Source: an uncultured Schlesneria sp.
Lineage (GTDB): Bacteria > Planctomycetota > Planctomycetia > Planctomycetales > Planctomycetaceae
DNA length: 64,000 nt
Assembly (NCBI GenBank): GCA_903871875.1
Contig: CAIQIR010000093.1
Coordinates: forward strand, 86,780-150,779
Reading direction: 5' to 3'
Shown here: positions 54,400 to 63,928 of the stretch, piece after piece
Numbering within the stretch: the stretch's first letter is position 1
How the letters are laid out: the number at the start of each line of letters is the position of its first letter
Translations under genes and position numbers: made by a program
Notes under the pieces: model-generated
The model's input: the letters and a program-made list of their open reading frames with translations, nothing else
Told to the model about the DNA's origin: nothing
Databases searched by the model: none

Positions 54400-54918
54400 C
54401 AAATTTCTCCCTTGCGAGGATCCAGACGAGCGGACGGACCAGCGCCGCCCCAACACCGCCAGCGTCATGTTAAGGCTGGCGGTTTCGGCTGGTCAAGCAG
54501 GATTCCCTATCGAATCCGTAAACTAATTCGGCCAGAGCTGCTGATGCGGCTGGCGGTTTGATGTCTCGATCCGATCTGCTGAATCGCGGCGATCCGCGAG
54601 TTTCCGCGAGCAATTCGTCGTGGTGTTTTCCTTTCGATGCCTTGCTGATCGCGTGTATCGGTATTCAGGCCATGCCGTCCTGATGCAGGAAACCGTTCCT
54701 TCCCTCACGAAATCGACGCCGTTCGCAGGTCGTTATTTTCGGTCCACGTCATCAAGTTGTCGCACGACTGAACCTGCCGTCAGAGAGTGCGGGGCGATCT
54801 TTCGCCTTCAATTGCAGGGATCGTGTTGTTTTTCGTTGATGCGTCACTTTGTTATCGTTTAACAACTTGGTGCCGAGTGACGTGGCGCTCCTTACGTTTC
54901 GTGAATGGTGAACTCTCG
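54400..54918. other. Divergent intergenic region with a hairpin and a direct repeat
   Basis: A 519-base gap between the Tyr-rich gene (minus) and the PSCyt1-WD40 gene (plus). It contains a hairpin ACCGCCAGC (54455-54463) / GCTGGCGGT (54475-54483), and a 12-base direct repeat GGCTGGCGGTTT at 54474-54485 and 54548-54559. The hairpin would lie in the leader of the minus-strand gene. No convincing gene is present. Confidence 0.4.
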
Positions 54919-57711
54919 ATGCAATCTCTCATCCTGCCGAAAGTGTCCGCTTGGCTGGCGTTGATTTGTTGGTTGACCGCCGTGGACATTGTGGTCGCGA
55001 CCGATACGCCCGATTTCAATGCGGAAGTGTTGCCAGTCTTTCGAAAATACTGCCAGACTTGTCACAACGCGAAAGATGCCGAAGCGGGACTCGTGCTGAT
55101 GGATCATGCGAGAACGATGAAAGGCAGTGAGGACGGAACCGTTATCGTGAGCGGTCGGAGTGACCAGAGTCGTCTTTGGCAACGAGTCATTGCCAAAGAC
55201 GACTCTCGGATGCCACCTCAAGATCAACCCGTTCCCAAGCCAGAAGAATTGGCACTGATTAAACAGTGGATCGATGCAGGAGCGAAGGCGCCGACGGCAG
55301 GACTGGTCGCAGCCGGATTGGTCACACCAAAAATTGAAACAACGGCCAAAGTTCGTGAGGCGATTACCTCAGTTGCGGCGTCTGCCGATGGGCGATGGAT
55401 CGCCATGGCTCGGCCTCACTCGGTCGAAGTCATCAACGCGAATCGGACCCGACAGTTGACGGGACATACCGGAACAATCAACGAAGTCAGTTTCTCTCGT
55501 GATGGTCAATGGCTGTGCGTGGCCGCGGGTGAAATGGGACTGGTGGGCGAAGCGACACTTTGGCGAACGTCGGATTGGTCTCGGGGGCCAGTTGTTCAAG
55601 GGCATCGCGACGCACTGTATGCGGCCCAAATCAGTCCCGATGGAAAACTGTTGGCGACAGCCAGCTATGACCGTGACGCAATGACGTGGGATCTGGCGAC
55701 GCTCCAACCGTTGACAACGTATCGCGGGCACAATGACGCCATTTATGGGATCAGTTTTTCGCCGAATGGAAAGCTGCTGGCGACTGCGAGCGGAGATCGG
55801 ACCGTCAAACTGTGGGATGTCGCGACCGGGCAGCGACTGGATACCTTCTCGCAACCGGCCAAGGAGCAATCGACTCTGGCGTTCAGTCCTGACGGTCGAT
55901 TTGTGGCAGCGGGGGGACTCGATTGCCGCGTTCGCATTTGGGAGATCAGCGAGACCGGGCGTGAAGGATCAAATCCGATTCTCTATGCGCGATTCGCGCA
56001 CGAAGGCCAGATTCTGAAGCTCGCTTTTTCCCCCGACGGACGTTTGTTAGCGTCGTCCTCCGCGGATCGCCGCATCAAGCTGTGGGAAACGAAGACGTTT
56101 ACGCAAGTTGCGGTCTTGGAACGGCAATCCGATTGGCCTTCTGCCTTGGCGTTCACCGCGGACAACCGTCAACTTCTCGTGGGGAGAATGAACGGCGAAC
56201 ATCAACATTATTCCGTCGATCCCAGTTGGGCGAATGCCGCCAACGATCTGCAGCCACTGGATGAGACTGCCTATGGTGTCGAGATCGCTCCTTCCACCGT
56301 CATGCCCTCGATCACCGAAGTCGAACCCAATCATCTTCCTTCGAATGCCACGTCATTGCCAATTCCCGGTATGGCCAAAGGTGAGTTGAAAGGGACGAAT
56401 GGTGCGACCGAGGATGTCGACATTTACCGAATCCACGCCAAACGAGGCGAGCGGTTTGTCATCGAAACCAATGCCTCTCGCGGAGGATCGCTCGCTGACA
56501 CCAAGCTGGATGTGTTTGACGCCAAGGGCCAACCTGTTTTGCGTGCACTGCTGCAAGCTGTACGTGACTCATGGATTAACTTTCGTCCAATCGATTCGTC
56601 GTCTGCGGACGTTCGGCTGGAATATTGGGAAGAAATGGATCTAAATCAGTTTCTGTATTTGAACGGCGAAGTTTGCAAGACGTTTCGTGCTCCTCAAGGT
56701 CCCGATTCAGGGTTTCAACTTTACTCGGTCAACGGAAAGCGACACGATTTCTTTGACACCAGTGCGGCCGGACACGCCAAGGACGAACCGGCTTATATCG
56801 TCGAAGCCTTTTCACCCAACTCGAAGATTGTCGACAACGGATTGCCCGTCTTTCCGCTTTACTACACCAATGACGATGACGGCTTGAGGTCGCTGGGCAA
56901 AGACTCCATGCTGACATTCACGGCGCCGGCTGACGGTGACTATTTGATTCAGGTGACCGATGTCCGGGGATTTACTGGCGACAAGTTCTTCTACACTTTG
57001 ACCATCCGCTTGCCGCAGCCGGATTTCTCGGTGGTGGTCAATACGATGAACCCCAAGATCCCTGCAGGCAGCGGGCAGCGACTGAAGTTTACGCTCAACC
57101 GCATCGACAACTTTGACGGTGACGTAAGGCTGGATATCGTGGGACTTCCGCGAGGGTTTATTGCATCGTCACCCATCATCATGCAGTCAGGCTTACTCGA
57201 AGCATTTAGCGTGATGACCGCAGCGAAGGACGCGCCTGAGCCGACGAAGGATGATTGGGAACGAATCACAATCCTGGCCACGGCTGAAATCAGCGGTCGG
57301 CTGGCCACCAAAACGATCGGTGGCTTAGGCGAATTGAAATTAGATAAACCGGCGGCGATTCGCGTCAGTCTCGTGCCCGACAATCCCCAATTTACAACAT
57401 CTGATCAGGGGCTTGTCATCGAACCCGGAACGACGATTACCGCCAAGATTGTGATCGAACGAAACGGACACGAAGACGATGTGCGGTTCGATGTCGACAA
57501 TTTGCCGCACGGAATTATCGTCGACAACATTGGTCTCTCGGGAGTACTGGTGCGTAAAGGCGAGACTGAACGTCAGATCTTCCTGACGGCTTGCCCCTGG
57601 ATTCCGGAAACGGATCGGCTGATTCATGCGGTGGCCCAAGGCGTCGGAAGTCAGGCCTCACCGGCCATCGGTTTGCACGTTCGTCGCGGCCATGCTGTCA
57701 CGATTAAATAA
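54919..57711 (+). CDS. Secreted PSCyt1-WD40-PPC protein
   Basis: About 930 residues. An N-terminal signal peptide (SAWLALICWLTAVDIVVA) is followed by a PSCyt1 cytochrome-like domain with YCQTCHN (heme CxxCH pattern) and ending MPPQDQPVP. Next is a single WD40 beta-propeller (TGHTGTINEVSFSRDGQW, ATASYDRDAMTWDL, ATASGDRTVKLWDV, ASSSADRRIKLWET), then a bacterial pre-peptidase C-terminal (PPC) domain starting ITEVEPNHLPSNAT, and further beta-rich domains to the end. I start at the ATG at 54919; an upstream GTG at 54901 is possible. It ends 8 bases before the stop of the convergent DUF1501 gene. Cell-surface location predicted; activity unknown. Confidence 0.87.
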   Translation: MQSLILPKVSAWLALICWLTAVDIVVATDTPDFNAEVLPVFRKYCQTCHNAKDAEAGLVLMDHARTMKGSEDGTVIVSGRSDQSRLWQRVIAKDDSRMPPQDQPVPKPEELALIKQWIDAGAKAPTAGLVAAGLVTPKIETTAKVREAITSVAASADGRWIAMARPHSVEVINANRTRQLTGHTGTINEVSFSRDGQWLCVAAGEMGLVGEATLWRTSDWSRGPVVQGHRDALYAAQISPDGKLLATASYDRDAMTWDLATLQPLTTYRGHNDAIYGISFSPNGKLLATASGDRTVKLWDVATGQRLDTFSQPAKEQSTLAFSPDGRFVAAGGLDCRVRIWEISETGREGSNPILYARFAHEGQILKLAFSPDGRLLASSSADRRIKLWETKTFTQVAVLERQSDWPSALAFTADNRQLLVGRMNGEHQHYSVDPSWANAANDLQPLDETAYGVEIAPSTVMPSITEVEPNHLPSNATSLPIPGMAKGELKGTNGATEDVDIYRIHAKRGERFVIETNASRGGSLADTKLDVFDAKGQPVLRALLQAVRDSWINFRPIDSSSADVRLEYWEEMDLNQFLYLNGEVCKTFRAPQGPDSGFQLYSVNGKRHDFFDTSAAGHAKDEPAYIVEAFSPNSKIVDNGLPVFPLYYTNDDDGLRSLGKDSMLTFTAPADGDYLIQVTDVRGFTGDKFFYTLTIRLPQPDFSVVVNTMNPKIPAGSGQRLKFTLNRIDNFDGDVRLDIVGLPRGFIASSPIIMQSGLLEAFSVMTAAKDAPEPTKDDWERITILATAEISGRLATKTIGGLGELKLDKPAAIRVSLVPDNPQFTTSDQGLVIEPGTTITAKIVIERNGHEDDVRFDVDNLPHGIIVDNIGLSGVLVRKGETERQIFLTACPWIPETDRLIHAVAQGVGSQASPAIGLHVRRGHAVTIK

Positions 57712-57719
57712 ACCCTTGA

Positions 57720-59183
57720 TCAGGCCAGGACTTTTTCGATCACATGTCGTTCATCAACACCGGTCAGGCGTTGGTCTAGACCATTGTAGAAGTAACTCAG
57801 CCGACGATGGTCAAAGCCCATCAATCTGAGAATCGTCGCATGGAGGTCCGATACGTGGGCTCGATCTTCGACGCCTTCGAAACCCAGTTCATCGGTGGCA
57901 CCGATGGCTTGGCCGCCTTTGACGCCGCCGCCAGCCAACCACATCGAGAAGCCCAGCCAATTATGATCGCGGCCAGGCTTGCCCACACCCTCACTGGTCG
58001 CGGTGCGTCCAAATTCGCCGCCCCAGACGATCAGTGTCTCGTCCCAAAGTCCGCGCTGTTTGAGATCCGTGATTAACGCAGCAATTGGCTTGTCAGTTTC
58101 GCCTGCGTGCGTTTTATGGTTCGTGATGCAATCGTTGTGACCATCCCAGGTCGCTTCGATATGTCCACCGCCCGAATAGATCTGAATGAAACGCACACCT
58201 TGTTCAACTAACCGCCGGGCGACGAGGCATTTGCTGCCGAATTCCGAGGTAATCGGGTCATCCAAGCCATACATGGCCTGTGTTTGAGCGGTCTCTCTCG
58301 CGACGTCCACCACTTCCGCGGCACTCGTTTGCATTCGATAGGCCAGCTCATAGGATAGGATCCTCGCGGCGAGTTCCGATTGCTCCGGGTGTCTTGCGGC
58401 ATGCTCGTCGTTCAATCTCGCCAGCAGATCAAGTGAATGTCGTTGAGTACGCGGACCGACTCCCGCGGGCGTGGCCAAATCCAGCAGCGGCGATCCTTTG
58501 CTGCGAAACAAGGTTCCTTGATTCGTTGCCGGCATATAACCCGCGCCCCAGTTCGGTGCACCGCCGATTGGTCCACCGCGCGGATCGGTCATTACCACGA
58601 AGTTCGGCAAATCTTCGTTCAGCGAGCCGAGGCCATAATTCAACCAGGAGCCCAGGCACGGTCGCCCCGTCAGGGGGCTGCCCGTATTCATCTGCAGACA
58701 TCCAGACGAGTGAGCCGCGGTATCAGTATACATGGCTCGCAGTACGCAAAGGTCGTCGGCGTGCTGTGCGGTGTTGGTGAAAAGGTTGCTAATCTCCAGG
58801 CCGCTTTGACCGTATTTCTGAAATGCAAATGGGCTTTTCATCAAATGGCCGATCGGACGACCGTTGGATCCGACTTTGACCGTTCCGCCGTATGTCTTGC
58901 CGTCATATTTGCCAAGTGCCGGTTTGGGATCGAAAGTATCGATCTGACTGGGGCCACCATTCATGAATAAAAAAATGCAGTGCTTGGCCTTCACGGGGAA
59001 ATGCAATGGCTTACCACCAACCGGTTGTTTCGCAATCTCGTCGGCGGCGACCGACGAATTGAAGAAGCCGTCTCGCGACAGCAAATCGGCCAGTCCAAGT
59101 GCCGCAAATCCACCGCCGACATCCCACAGGAATGAGCGGCGTGATTGACCACAAGGCATGGGATTGGGAAGAAAGTGGGGCAT
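57720..59183 (-). CDS. DUF1501 protein with Tat signal (third copy)
   Basis: A 487-residue DUF1501 protein with a clear Tat signal SRRSFLWDVGGGFAALGLA. Family segments FLFMNGGPSQIDTFDPKP, GLGSLNEDLPNFV, IVWGGEFGRTA and SDLHATILRLMGFDHRRLSY are intact. The ATG at 59183 has AGAGG ~10 bases upstream. It is the downstream partner of the PSCyt gene ending at 59200 (16-base gap). Confidence 0.9.
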   Translation of the reverse strand: MPHFLPNPMPCGQSRRSFLWDVGGGFAALGLADLLSRDGFFNSSVAADEIAKQPVGGKPLHFPVKAKHCIFLFMNGGPSQIDTFDPKPALGKYDGKTYGGTVKVGSNGRPIGHLMKSPFAFQKYGQSGLEISNLFTNTAQHADDLCVLRAMYTDTAAHSSGCLQMNTGSPLTGRPCLGSWLNYGLGSLNEDLPNFVVMTDPRGGPIGGAPNWGAGYMPATNQGTLFRSKGSPLLDLATPAGVGPRTQRHSLDLLARLNDEHAARHPEQSELAARILSYELAYRMQTSAAEVVDVARETAQTQAMYGLDDPITSEFGSKCLVARRLVEQGVRFIQIYSGGGHIEATWDGHNDCITNHKTHAGETDKPIAALITDLKQRGLWDETLIVWGGEFGRTATSEGVGKPGRDHNWLGFSMWLAGGGVKGGQAIGATDELGFEGVEDRAHVSDLHATILRLMGFDHRRLSYFYNGLDQRLTGVDERHVIEKVLA

Positions 59184-59199
59184 CGAAGAACCTCTTTGC

Positions 59200-61794
59200 C
59201 TATTCGGCGTAGACGAATTCGTTCAAATTGAAAATGACTCGACAGACTTGGATTAGCGCGGATCGCCGTGCAGTGGTGGGCGAATCGGACGTCAGCCCTC
59301 GAGATTCGTCTTCCAAGAATTTCAGCAGGGCCGCTTTCTCGGTTGGGGAGGGGAGGCGGCACAAAGCCAACCTGAATGCACGGTCGATTTGTGATTCCGC
59401 GTTGTCACCAGCCTCGCCGAGAATTCGATCGGCAAAAAACGCAGCCTGCTGATTGACAAAGTCGCCGTTGTAAAGTGTTAGAGCCTGTGGCGCGATGCTG
59501 GTGATGCTGCGTTTCTCAGTACTATTCGTCGTGTCACAAAGGTCCAGAACTTCCAGCATCGGTACCAGCAGAGTTCGTTTGACATAGGCGTAAATTGTGC
59601 GGCGAAAAATGGCCGGCTCGGGCGAGGTGTGCCATGATGCTTCCTTGTCCGTGTGCGCTTCAATTACACTCGACGGTATTGGCAAAAAGACAGCCGGCCC
59701 GTACATCTCAGGATTCAACTTGCCGCTGGCAGCTAAGATCGAGTCGCGAATCGCTTCGACGTCCAGCCGGCGGTGTGGAAATCGACCGAGCAGTTTATTT
59801 TCAGGATCGCGTTCTCGCAATGTTGCGTTGGCTGTACTGGTCGCTTGATACGTATGGCTGGTCATGATCAAGCGGTGAAGTTTTTTCAGCGACCATTTGG
59901 CGTCGTGAACAAACCAATCCGCCAGCCAATCGAGTAGAGCTGGATGCGTTGGTCTGGCTCCGATTTTGCCGAAATCGCTGGGTGTCGCGACCAAACCTTC
60001 GCCGAAATGATGTTGCCAAACGCGATTCACGATCACCCGTGCCGTCAACGGATTTGCGGGATCGACAACCCAATGGGCGAATGCCAGCCGGCGGCCACTG
60101 GTGGAGATTTCTGTGGAAGTGATGTTCGGTTGGGTACGCGTCAATACGACGGGAACCGCAGGCGGCATCATTGGACCCGGGTTTGAGGCGCGGCCGGACA
60201 GCAGCAGGTACGAAGCGGGCGGTGTGGGTGTGTCTTCAAATAGGAAATAGGCTCGCGGCAAATCGGGTGTCTCTTGCCGCAATCTTTGAATCGTTTGCTC
60301 CTGTTCGGAAATCTTATGACGGCGTTCTTCGGGTAATGCCGCGGCCAGTTCCGCTTGCCAATCGTCCTCGTGTTTGACGGCAAGTTGCACTTGTTGTGGA
60401 TCCCGCTTCGATGGTGCGGTGCGAAGAGCCGCGATCACCTCAGCGGGAAGTTTGCTGCGACCTGACTCGAACCATTCCTGTTCGTTCAGTGATCGCAATT
60501 CGTCACGGTTTCGACTGAGTTCCGCAATTTTTTGATCACGATCCCGCACCGCTTGAACCTGGGCCATCGTTCCGGCAGGCAGATCATGGTCTTCGCGACC
60601 GATATTGGGCCGTTTGAGTGGAGATAGGATCGCCGAAAGACTGTAGTAATCGACCATCGAAATTGGATCGAATTTATGGTTGTGACAGCGAGCACAACCG
60701 ATTGTCACGGCCAACAGCGTTTGCGATGTCGTCCGTAACATGTCATCCAATTCGTCCGCCCGGTATTGGGGCGATTCCAGTGGATCGACTTCGTCCTGCC
60801 ACGCACCCAAGGCATGGAAACCGGTGGCAATCACGGTCTCGGTACTACGATCCGGCAGTTCGTCTCCGGCCAGTTGTTCGACGACAAAACGGTCGTAGGG
60901 CTTGTCGTTATTGAGCGACTGGATCACATAGTCACGATATTTCCAGACATTTGGTTTTCCTCCATCGCGCTCATAGCCATTCGAGTCGGCGTACCGCACC
61001 AAATCGAGCCAATATCGCGCCCAGCGTTCTCCGTACCCCCGATTTGCCAACAATTGATCGACCATCAGTTCATATGTTTCTGGCGTCGGATTGGCCAGGA
61101 AGTGATCCTGCTCTTTCAGTGATGGTGGCAAGCCAATCAAATCCAACCAGGCCCGGCGAAGCAGTTGCCGGGGAGTGGCGAGAGTGCCTGGTACTAAATC
61201 TGCCGCGACCAGTTTTTCACCAACGAAAGCGTCGATCGGATTTGCTCCCCGATCAGTGAGCGTTGTGTGCGGAACTGGCGGTCGACGTATCGGCTGATAG
61301 GCCCAGAAAGTACGAGCAGCATCGACGTGAACGGCCTGTTCATGCAGTCCCAACTCACGATTCTTTGGCCATTCGGCTCCTGCCGAAACCCAAGCGCGCA
61401 GGATGGCCAAATCGCCATCGGATAATGGCTCTTTGCCCTTATCCGATGGCGGCATCTCCCCTGCATCAACACGCACGATTAAGGGGCTGGTCTCGGGTTT
61501 GTCGGCGTTGACGGCAGGGCCGGAATCGCCACCCCGCCGAAGACCTTCGACAATGGATAAGTTCAATTCACCGCTCGCCTTGCCCCGGTGGTGACATTCG
61601 ATGCAGTGATTGATCAGAATCGGAGCGACTTCTTGTTCAAAGTCGGGCGTTGCCGCTGCCGCAGCCCTTTGCGAAAACGCCAAACTCAGCACGGCGATCA
61701 ACAGCCCCGGGCAATGACAATTCCATTGAGCGAGCCCCCTGGGCCGAAAACGTGAATCCATAACGTCACTCGCTTTCAAAGGCTGTTCAGTCAT
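59200..61794 (-). CDS. Secreted PSCyt1-DUF1549-DUF1553 protein (third copy)
   Basis: About 864 residues. A signal region (GLLIAVLSLAFSQRAAAAATP) is followed by PSCyt1 with CIECHH, DUF1549 with RYADSNGYERDGG and CARCHNHKFDPI, a middle region with a helical Arg/Glu/Gln-rich stretch (EQEQTIQRLRQE), and DUF1553 (NPLTARVIVNRVWQHHFGEG). It is the shortest of the three copies and has no golvesin-like insert. The ATG at 61794 is my choice; a GTG at 61824 and an ATG at 61761 are alternatives, none with a strong ribosome site. An AraC-type regulator is transcribed divergently ~200 bases away. Confidence 0.88.
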   Translation of the reverse strand: MTEQPLKASDVMDSRFRPRGLAQWNCHCPGLLIAVLSLAFSQRAAAAATPDFEQEVAPILINHCIECHHRGKASGELNLSIVEGLRRGGDSGPAVNADKPETSPLIVRVDAGEMPPSDKGKEPLSDGDLAILRAWVSAGAEWPKNRELGLHEQAVHVDAARTFWAYQPIRRPPVPHTTLTDRGANPIDAFVGEKLVAADLVPGTLATPRQLLRRAWLDLIGLPPSLKEQDHFLANPTPETYELMVDQLLANRGYGERWARYWLDLVRYADSNGYERDGGKPNVWKYRDYVIQSLNNDKPYDRFVVEQLAGDELPDRSTETVIATGFHALGAWQDEVDPLESPQYRADELDDMLRTTSQTLLAVTIGCARCHNHKFDPISMVDYYSLSAILSPLKRPNIGREDHDLPAGTMAQVQAVRDRDQKIAELSRNRDELRSLNEQEWFESGRSKLPAEVIAALRTAPSKRDPQQVQLAVKHEDDWQAELAAALPEERRHKISEQEQTIQRLRQETPDLPRAYFLFEDTPTPPASYLLLSGRASNPGPMMPPAVPVVLTRTQPNITSTEISTSGRRLAFAHWVVDPANPLTARVIVNRVWQHHFGEGLVATPSDFGKIGARPTHPALLDWLADWFVHDAKWSLKKLHRLIMTSHTYQATSTANATLRERDPENKLLGRFPHRRLDVEAIRDSILAASGKLNPEMYGPAVFLPIPSSVIEAHTDKEASWHTSPEPAIFRRTIYAYVKRTLLVPMLEVLDLCDTTNSTEKRSITSIAPQALTLYNGDFVNQQAAFFADRILGEAGDNAESQIDRAFRLALCRLPSPTEKAALLKFLEDESRGLTSDSPTTARRSALIQVCRVIFNLNEFVYAE

Positions 61795-62001
61795 TTGCGT
61801 TGCCGCGAAATCAAGATGTCGCACCGTTGATACGGAAAGGAAAAAGCGTGATGTGTTTGTCCATCAAGGAATTCGTGAATCAGCAGGTCGTCGAGGCGGC
61901 ATTGCGAAAGTGGTGTGTTGCAATCGTTCTTAAGACTAGAATAAACTGCATGGACTATAGGCGTGAATGGATTGTTCGATTGGCGGCATGGATATTCTGG
62001 C

Positions 62002-62886
62002 ATGATTCACGAAGATCCTGAACATTCTTTTTTTAGTCCGTTTGGACCCTTCGTCATCAATGCGCCCCAACCTCTGGTGTGCAGTTTGGGACAGATTGTT
62101 TATGCCGGGACGAAGTGGAATAGTCGAGCCACTTATGCGCACACCGCTCCCCCGGATTACATGCGCCCGACCTCTCACTTTCTGATCGTGCTGACATTGG
62201 AGGGCGAAGCCGATTACGTGGACAGCACCGGTGTGCGGACCATTTTGCGTGAGGGGTCGCTGGTCTGGGCTCGCCCTGGAATCAATCAAAGCTATGGCCC
62301 ACGGACCGGTTCGCGTTGGAGTGAACTTTACATGTGGTTTTCCGGCCCCGTGTTCGACACATGGCAGGCCAGCGGATTTCCCGGCGACCGAACGCGAATT
62401 CTGTCGTTGTCCCCGCTCGACTATTGGGTGCGGCGTCTTCGAGAAGTCGTCGAGCCAACCACCGAATCACCTGGTGAGCGACATCTGCCTCGGCTCTGTC
62501 GTTTTCAGCAGGTTCTGGCGGATGCCGTCCACTTTGAACAAGCGAATCAGCAAACCGAAGAGAACACTCTCTGGTGTGAACAGGCTCTTCAGTTGGTGGA
62601 CAATGGTAACGCCGTTTCACCTTCGTTGGAGGAGATTGCCGACACGCTTGTCATGTCTTACACGGCGTTTCGTAAACGCTTTGCCAAGCTGTTGGGGAAA
62701 AGCCCCGGACAGTATCGTTCCGAGGTGGTGATTCGCCGGGCCTGCACGCGCCTGTTGACATCCGACGACACGCTTTCGCAAATTGCCGAGGGTTTGGGCT
62801 TCTACGATTCGTTTCACTTTTCGAGACGCTTCAAACAGATCATGGGGATGGCGCCCACCGATTTCCGACGACAGCGATCGAGTTGA
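62002..62886 (+). CDS. AraC-family transcriptional regulator
   Basis: A 294-residue regulator. The N-terminal ~150 residues form a cupin-like ligand-sensing domain (LIVLTLEGEADYVDSTG, REGSLVWARPGINQSYG). The C-terminal ~100 residues are an AraC/XylS DNA-binding domain with two helix-turn-helix motifs: SLEEIADTLVMSYTAFRKRF then TLSQIAEGLGFYDSFHFSRR, ending MAPTDFRRQR. The first frame start is a GTG at 61963, but the ATG at 62002 (MIHEDPEHSFF) is a better fit. It is divergent from the PSCyt/DUF1501 operon, which it may control. Effector probably a sugar, by analogy with the subfamily. Confidence 0.9.
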   Translation: MIHEDPEHSFFSPFGPFVINAPQPLVCSLGQIVYAGTKWNSRATYAHTAPPDYMRPTSHFLIVLTLEGEADYVDSTGVRTILREGSLVWARPGINQSYGPRTGSRWSELYMWFSGPVFDTWQASGFPGDRTRILSLSPLDYWVRRLREVVEPTTESPGERHLPRLCRFQQVLADAVHFEQANQQTEENTLWCEQALQLVDNGNAVSPSLEEIADTLVMSYTAFRKRFAKLLGKSPGQYRSEVVIRRACTRLLTSDDTLSQIAEGLGFYDSFHFSRRFKQIMGMAPTDFRRQRSS

Positions 62887-63003
62887 ACCTCGATAAGAGA
62901 TTCGCTGATCGAGAAATGCCAAAGACGATCTGTCGTCGATGCGGCGCACATGCAGCCGGGGGGGGGGCTCTGACGTTTTTCTGACCGGTTCCGCCGGTCA
63001 CCA

Positions 63004-63408
63004 TTACCAACCGTCGGGAGTTCCCCAAACGTGCGGCGTAATCAACTCAACCGAGTTTCCCGCTGGGTCTCGAAAATAGATCGAATGACCGCCTCGGGGC
63101 CATGACTGTTCTTTCTCAATCGCAATTCCCCGTCTGGTCAGACGAGTTCGCCACGAATTCAGCAAATCCGCTGGCACTCCAAAAGCAACATGACCTGCAC
63201 CGATGGTGCCATGCGCCGGCAGATGATGGCCGTGCTGAGTTGATTCCGGTTTGAAGATCAGCAAGACACTGCCCCGTCCGACGGTAAAAAAAACATGCCG
63301 ATCCGGTTCTTTGGTGATGACCGAAAGATTCAGGACTTCCGTATAGAAAGTTTCCATCGCGGCCAGATTGTCGGAATAGAGAGATGTTTCGACAATGGTC
63401 TCGAGCAT
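63004..63408 (-). CDS. VOC-superfamily (glyoxalase/bleomycin-resistance-like) protein
   Basis: A 134-residue VOC protein from the ATG at 63408 (MLETIVETSLYSDNLAAM). It shows the two beta-alpha-beta-beta-beta modules: FYTEVLNLSVI and VLLIFKPE in the first, GHVAFGVP and YFRDPAGNSVELI in the second. The last carries the conserved Glu metal ligand, and GHVAFG the His. The frame is open upstream for 49 more codons with Pro/His-rich sequence, so the protein may be longer. Substrate unknown; the nearby AraC regulator and small membrane protein give no clue. Confidence 0.82.
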   Translation of the reverse strand: MLETIVETSLYSDNLAAMETFYTEVLNLSVITKEPDRHVFFTVGRGSVLLIFKPESTQHGHHLPAHGTIGAGHVAFGVPADLLNSWRTRLTRRGIAIEKEQSWPRGGHSIYFRDPAGNSVELITPHVWGTPDGW

Positions 63409-63512
63409 CAACCCGGTTGGATCTTCCGGTGTCGCCGGATGCTGGTGTTCGGCAGTGGGGCGGTCCTGAGGTTCGTTCACAAAATGGTTACTCGTGAAAA
63501 GGATGTGCTCAG

Positions 63513-63689
63513 ATGATTTTCGAGAATGGTAGCTTTTTTGTCGGCTGGGGAACATTGTCCCTGATCAACGCGGGGCTCGCACAGTCGAAAGGCCGTAGCG
63601 GATTGATTTGGTGGCTCATCTCCCTTTTTCTGGGGCCGATCGCCACCTTCTTGATTGTGATCCTTCCAAAGGAGTCTCCGTTGATGTGA
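63513..63689 (+). CDS. Small two-helix membrane protein, 58 residues
   Basis: Starts at an ATG at 63513 with AAGGAT ~9 bases upstream, and ends at the TGA at 63687-63689. The peptide has a first hydrophobic segment (FFVGWGTLSLINAGLA), the polar link QSKGRSG, and a second helix (LIWWLISLFLGPIATFLIVI) ending in LPKESP. The pattern A-x-x-KGRS...G-P-A...LP is a common small membrane protein type in bacteria, of unknown function. It is divergent from the VOC gene. Confidence 0.6.
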   Translation: MIFENGSFFVGWGTLSLINAGLAQSKGRSGLIWWLISLFLGPIATFLIVILPKESPLM

Positions 63690-63928
63690 CCAAGAGTTCG
63701 GTGAATACGAGAGCGATCAGACGGCTACCGGGCACTATTGCGGCGCGGAGCTTTCCGCCTTACCACGAATCCCAATGAAATCGACCCCCGCTCGCTCGTC
63801 GACAGGAATGTCAACAGGCGAGGGGGGGCCGTCGCTTAAAAAGTCCTATGAGACGACGCCCTAGTACTACAGTTGGACTTTATTAGATTCGCCTTTTTCG
63901 TTATTTCTTCCGTGAGGAGGGGATGGCG

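Noticed and set aside
7610..54870. CGTTTAACAACTTG occurs both after cysK (~7606) and before the PSCyt1-WD40 gene (~54856)
   Set aside because: A 14-base match between two gaps in 64 kb is suggestive, but I found no third copy and no common position relative to genes. Treated as coincidence.
63840..63925. Possible insertion-sequence end before the last partial gene
   Set aside because: The gap has an abrupt composition change and the gene beyond has a strong start, but I could find neither a terminal inverted repeat pair nor a transposase motif in the visible residues.
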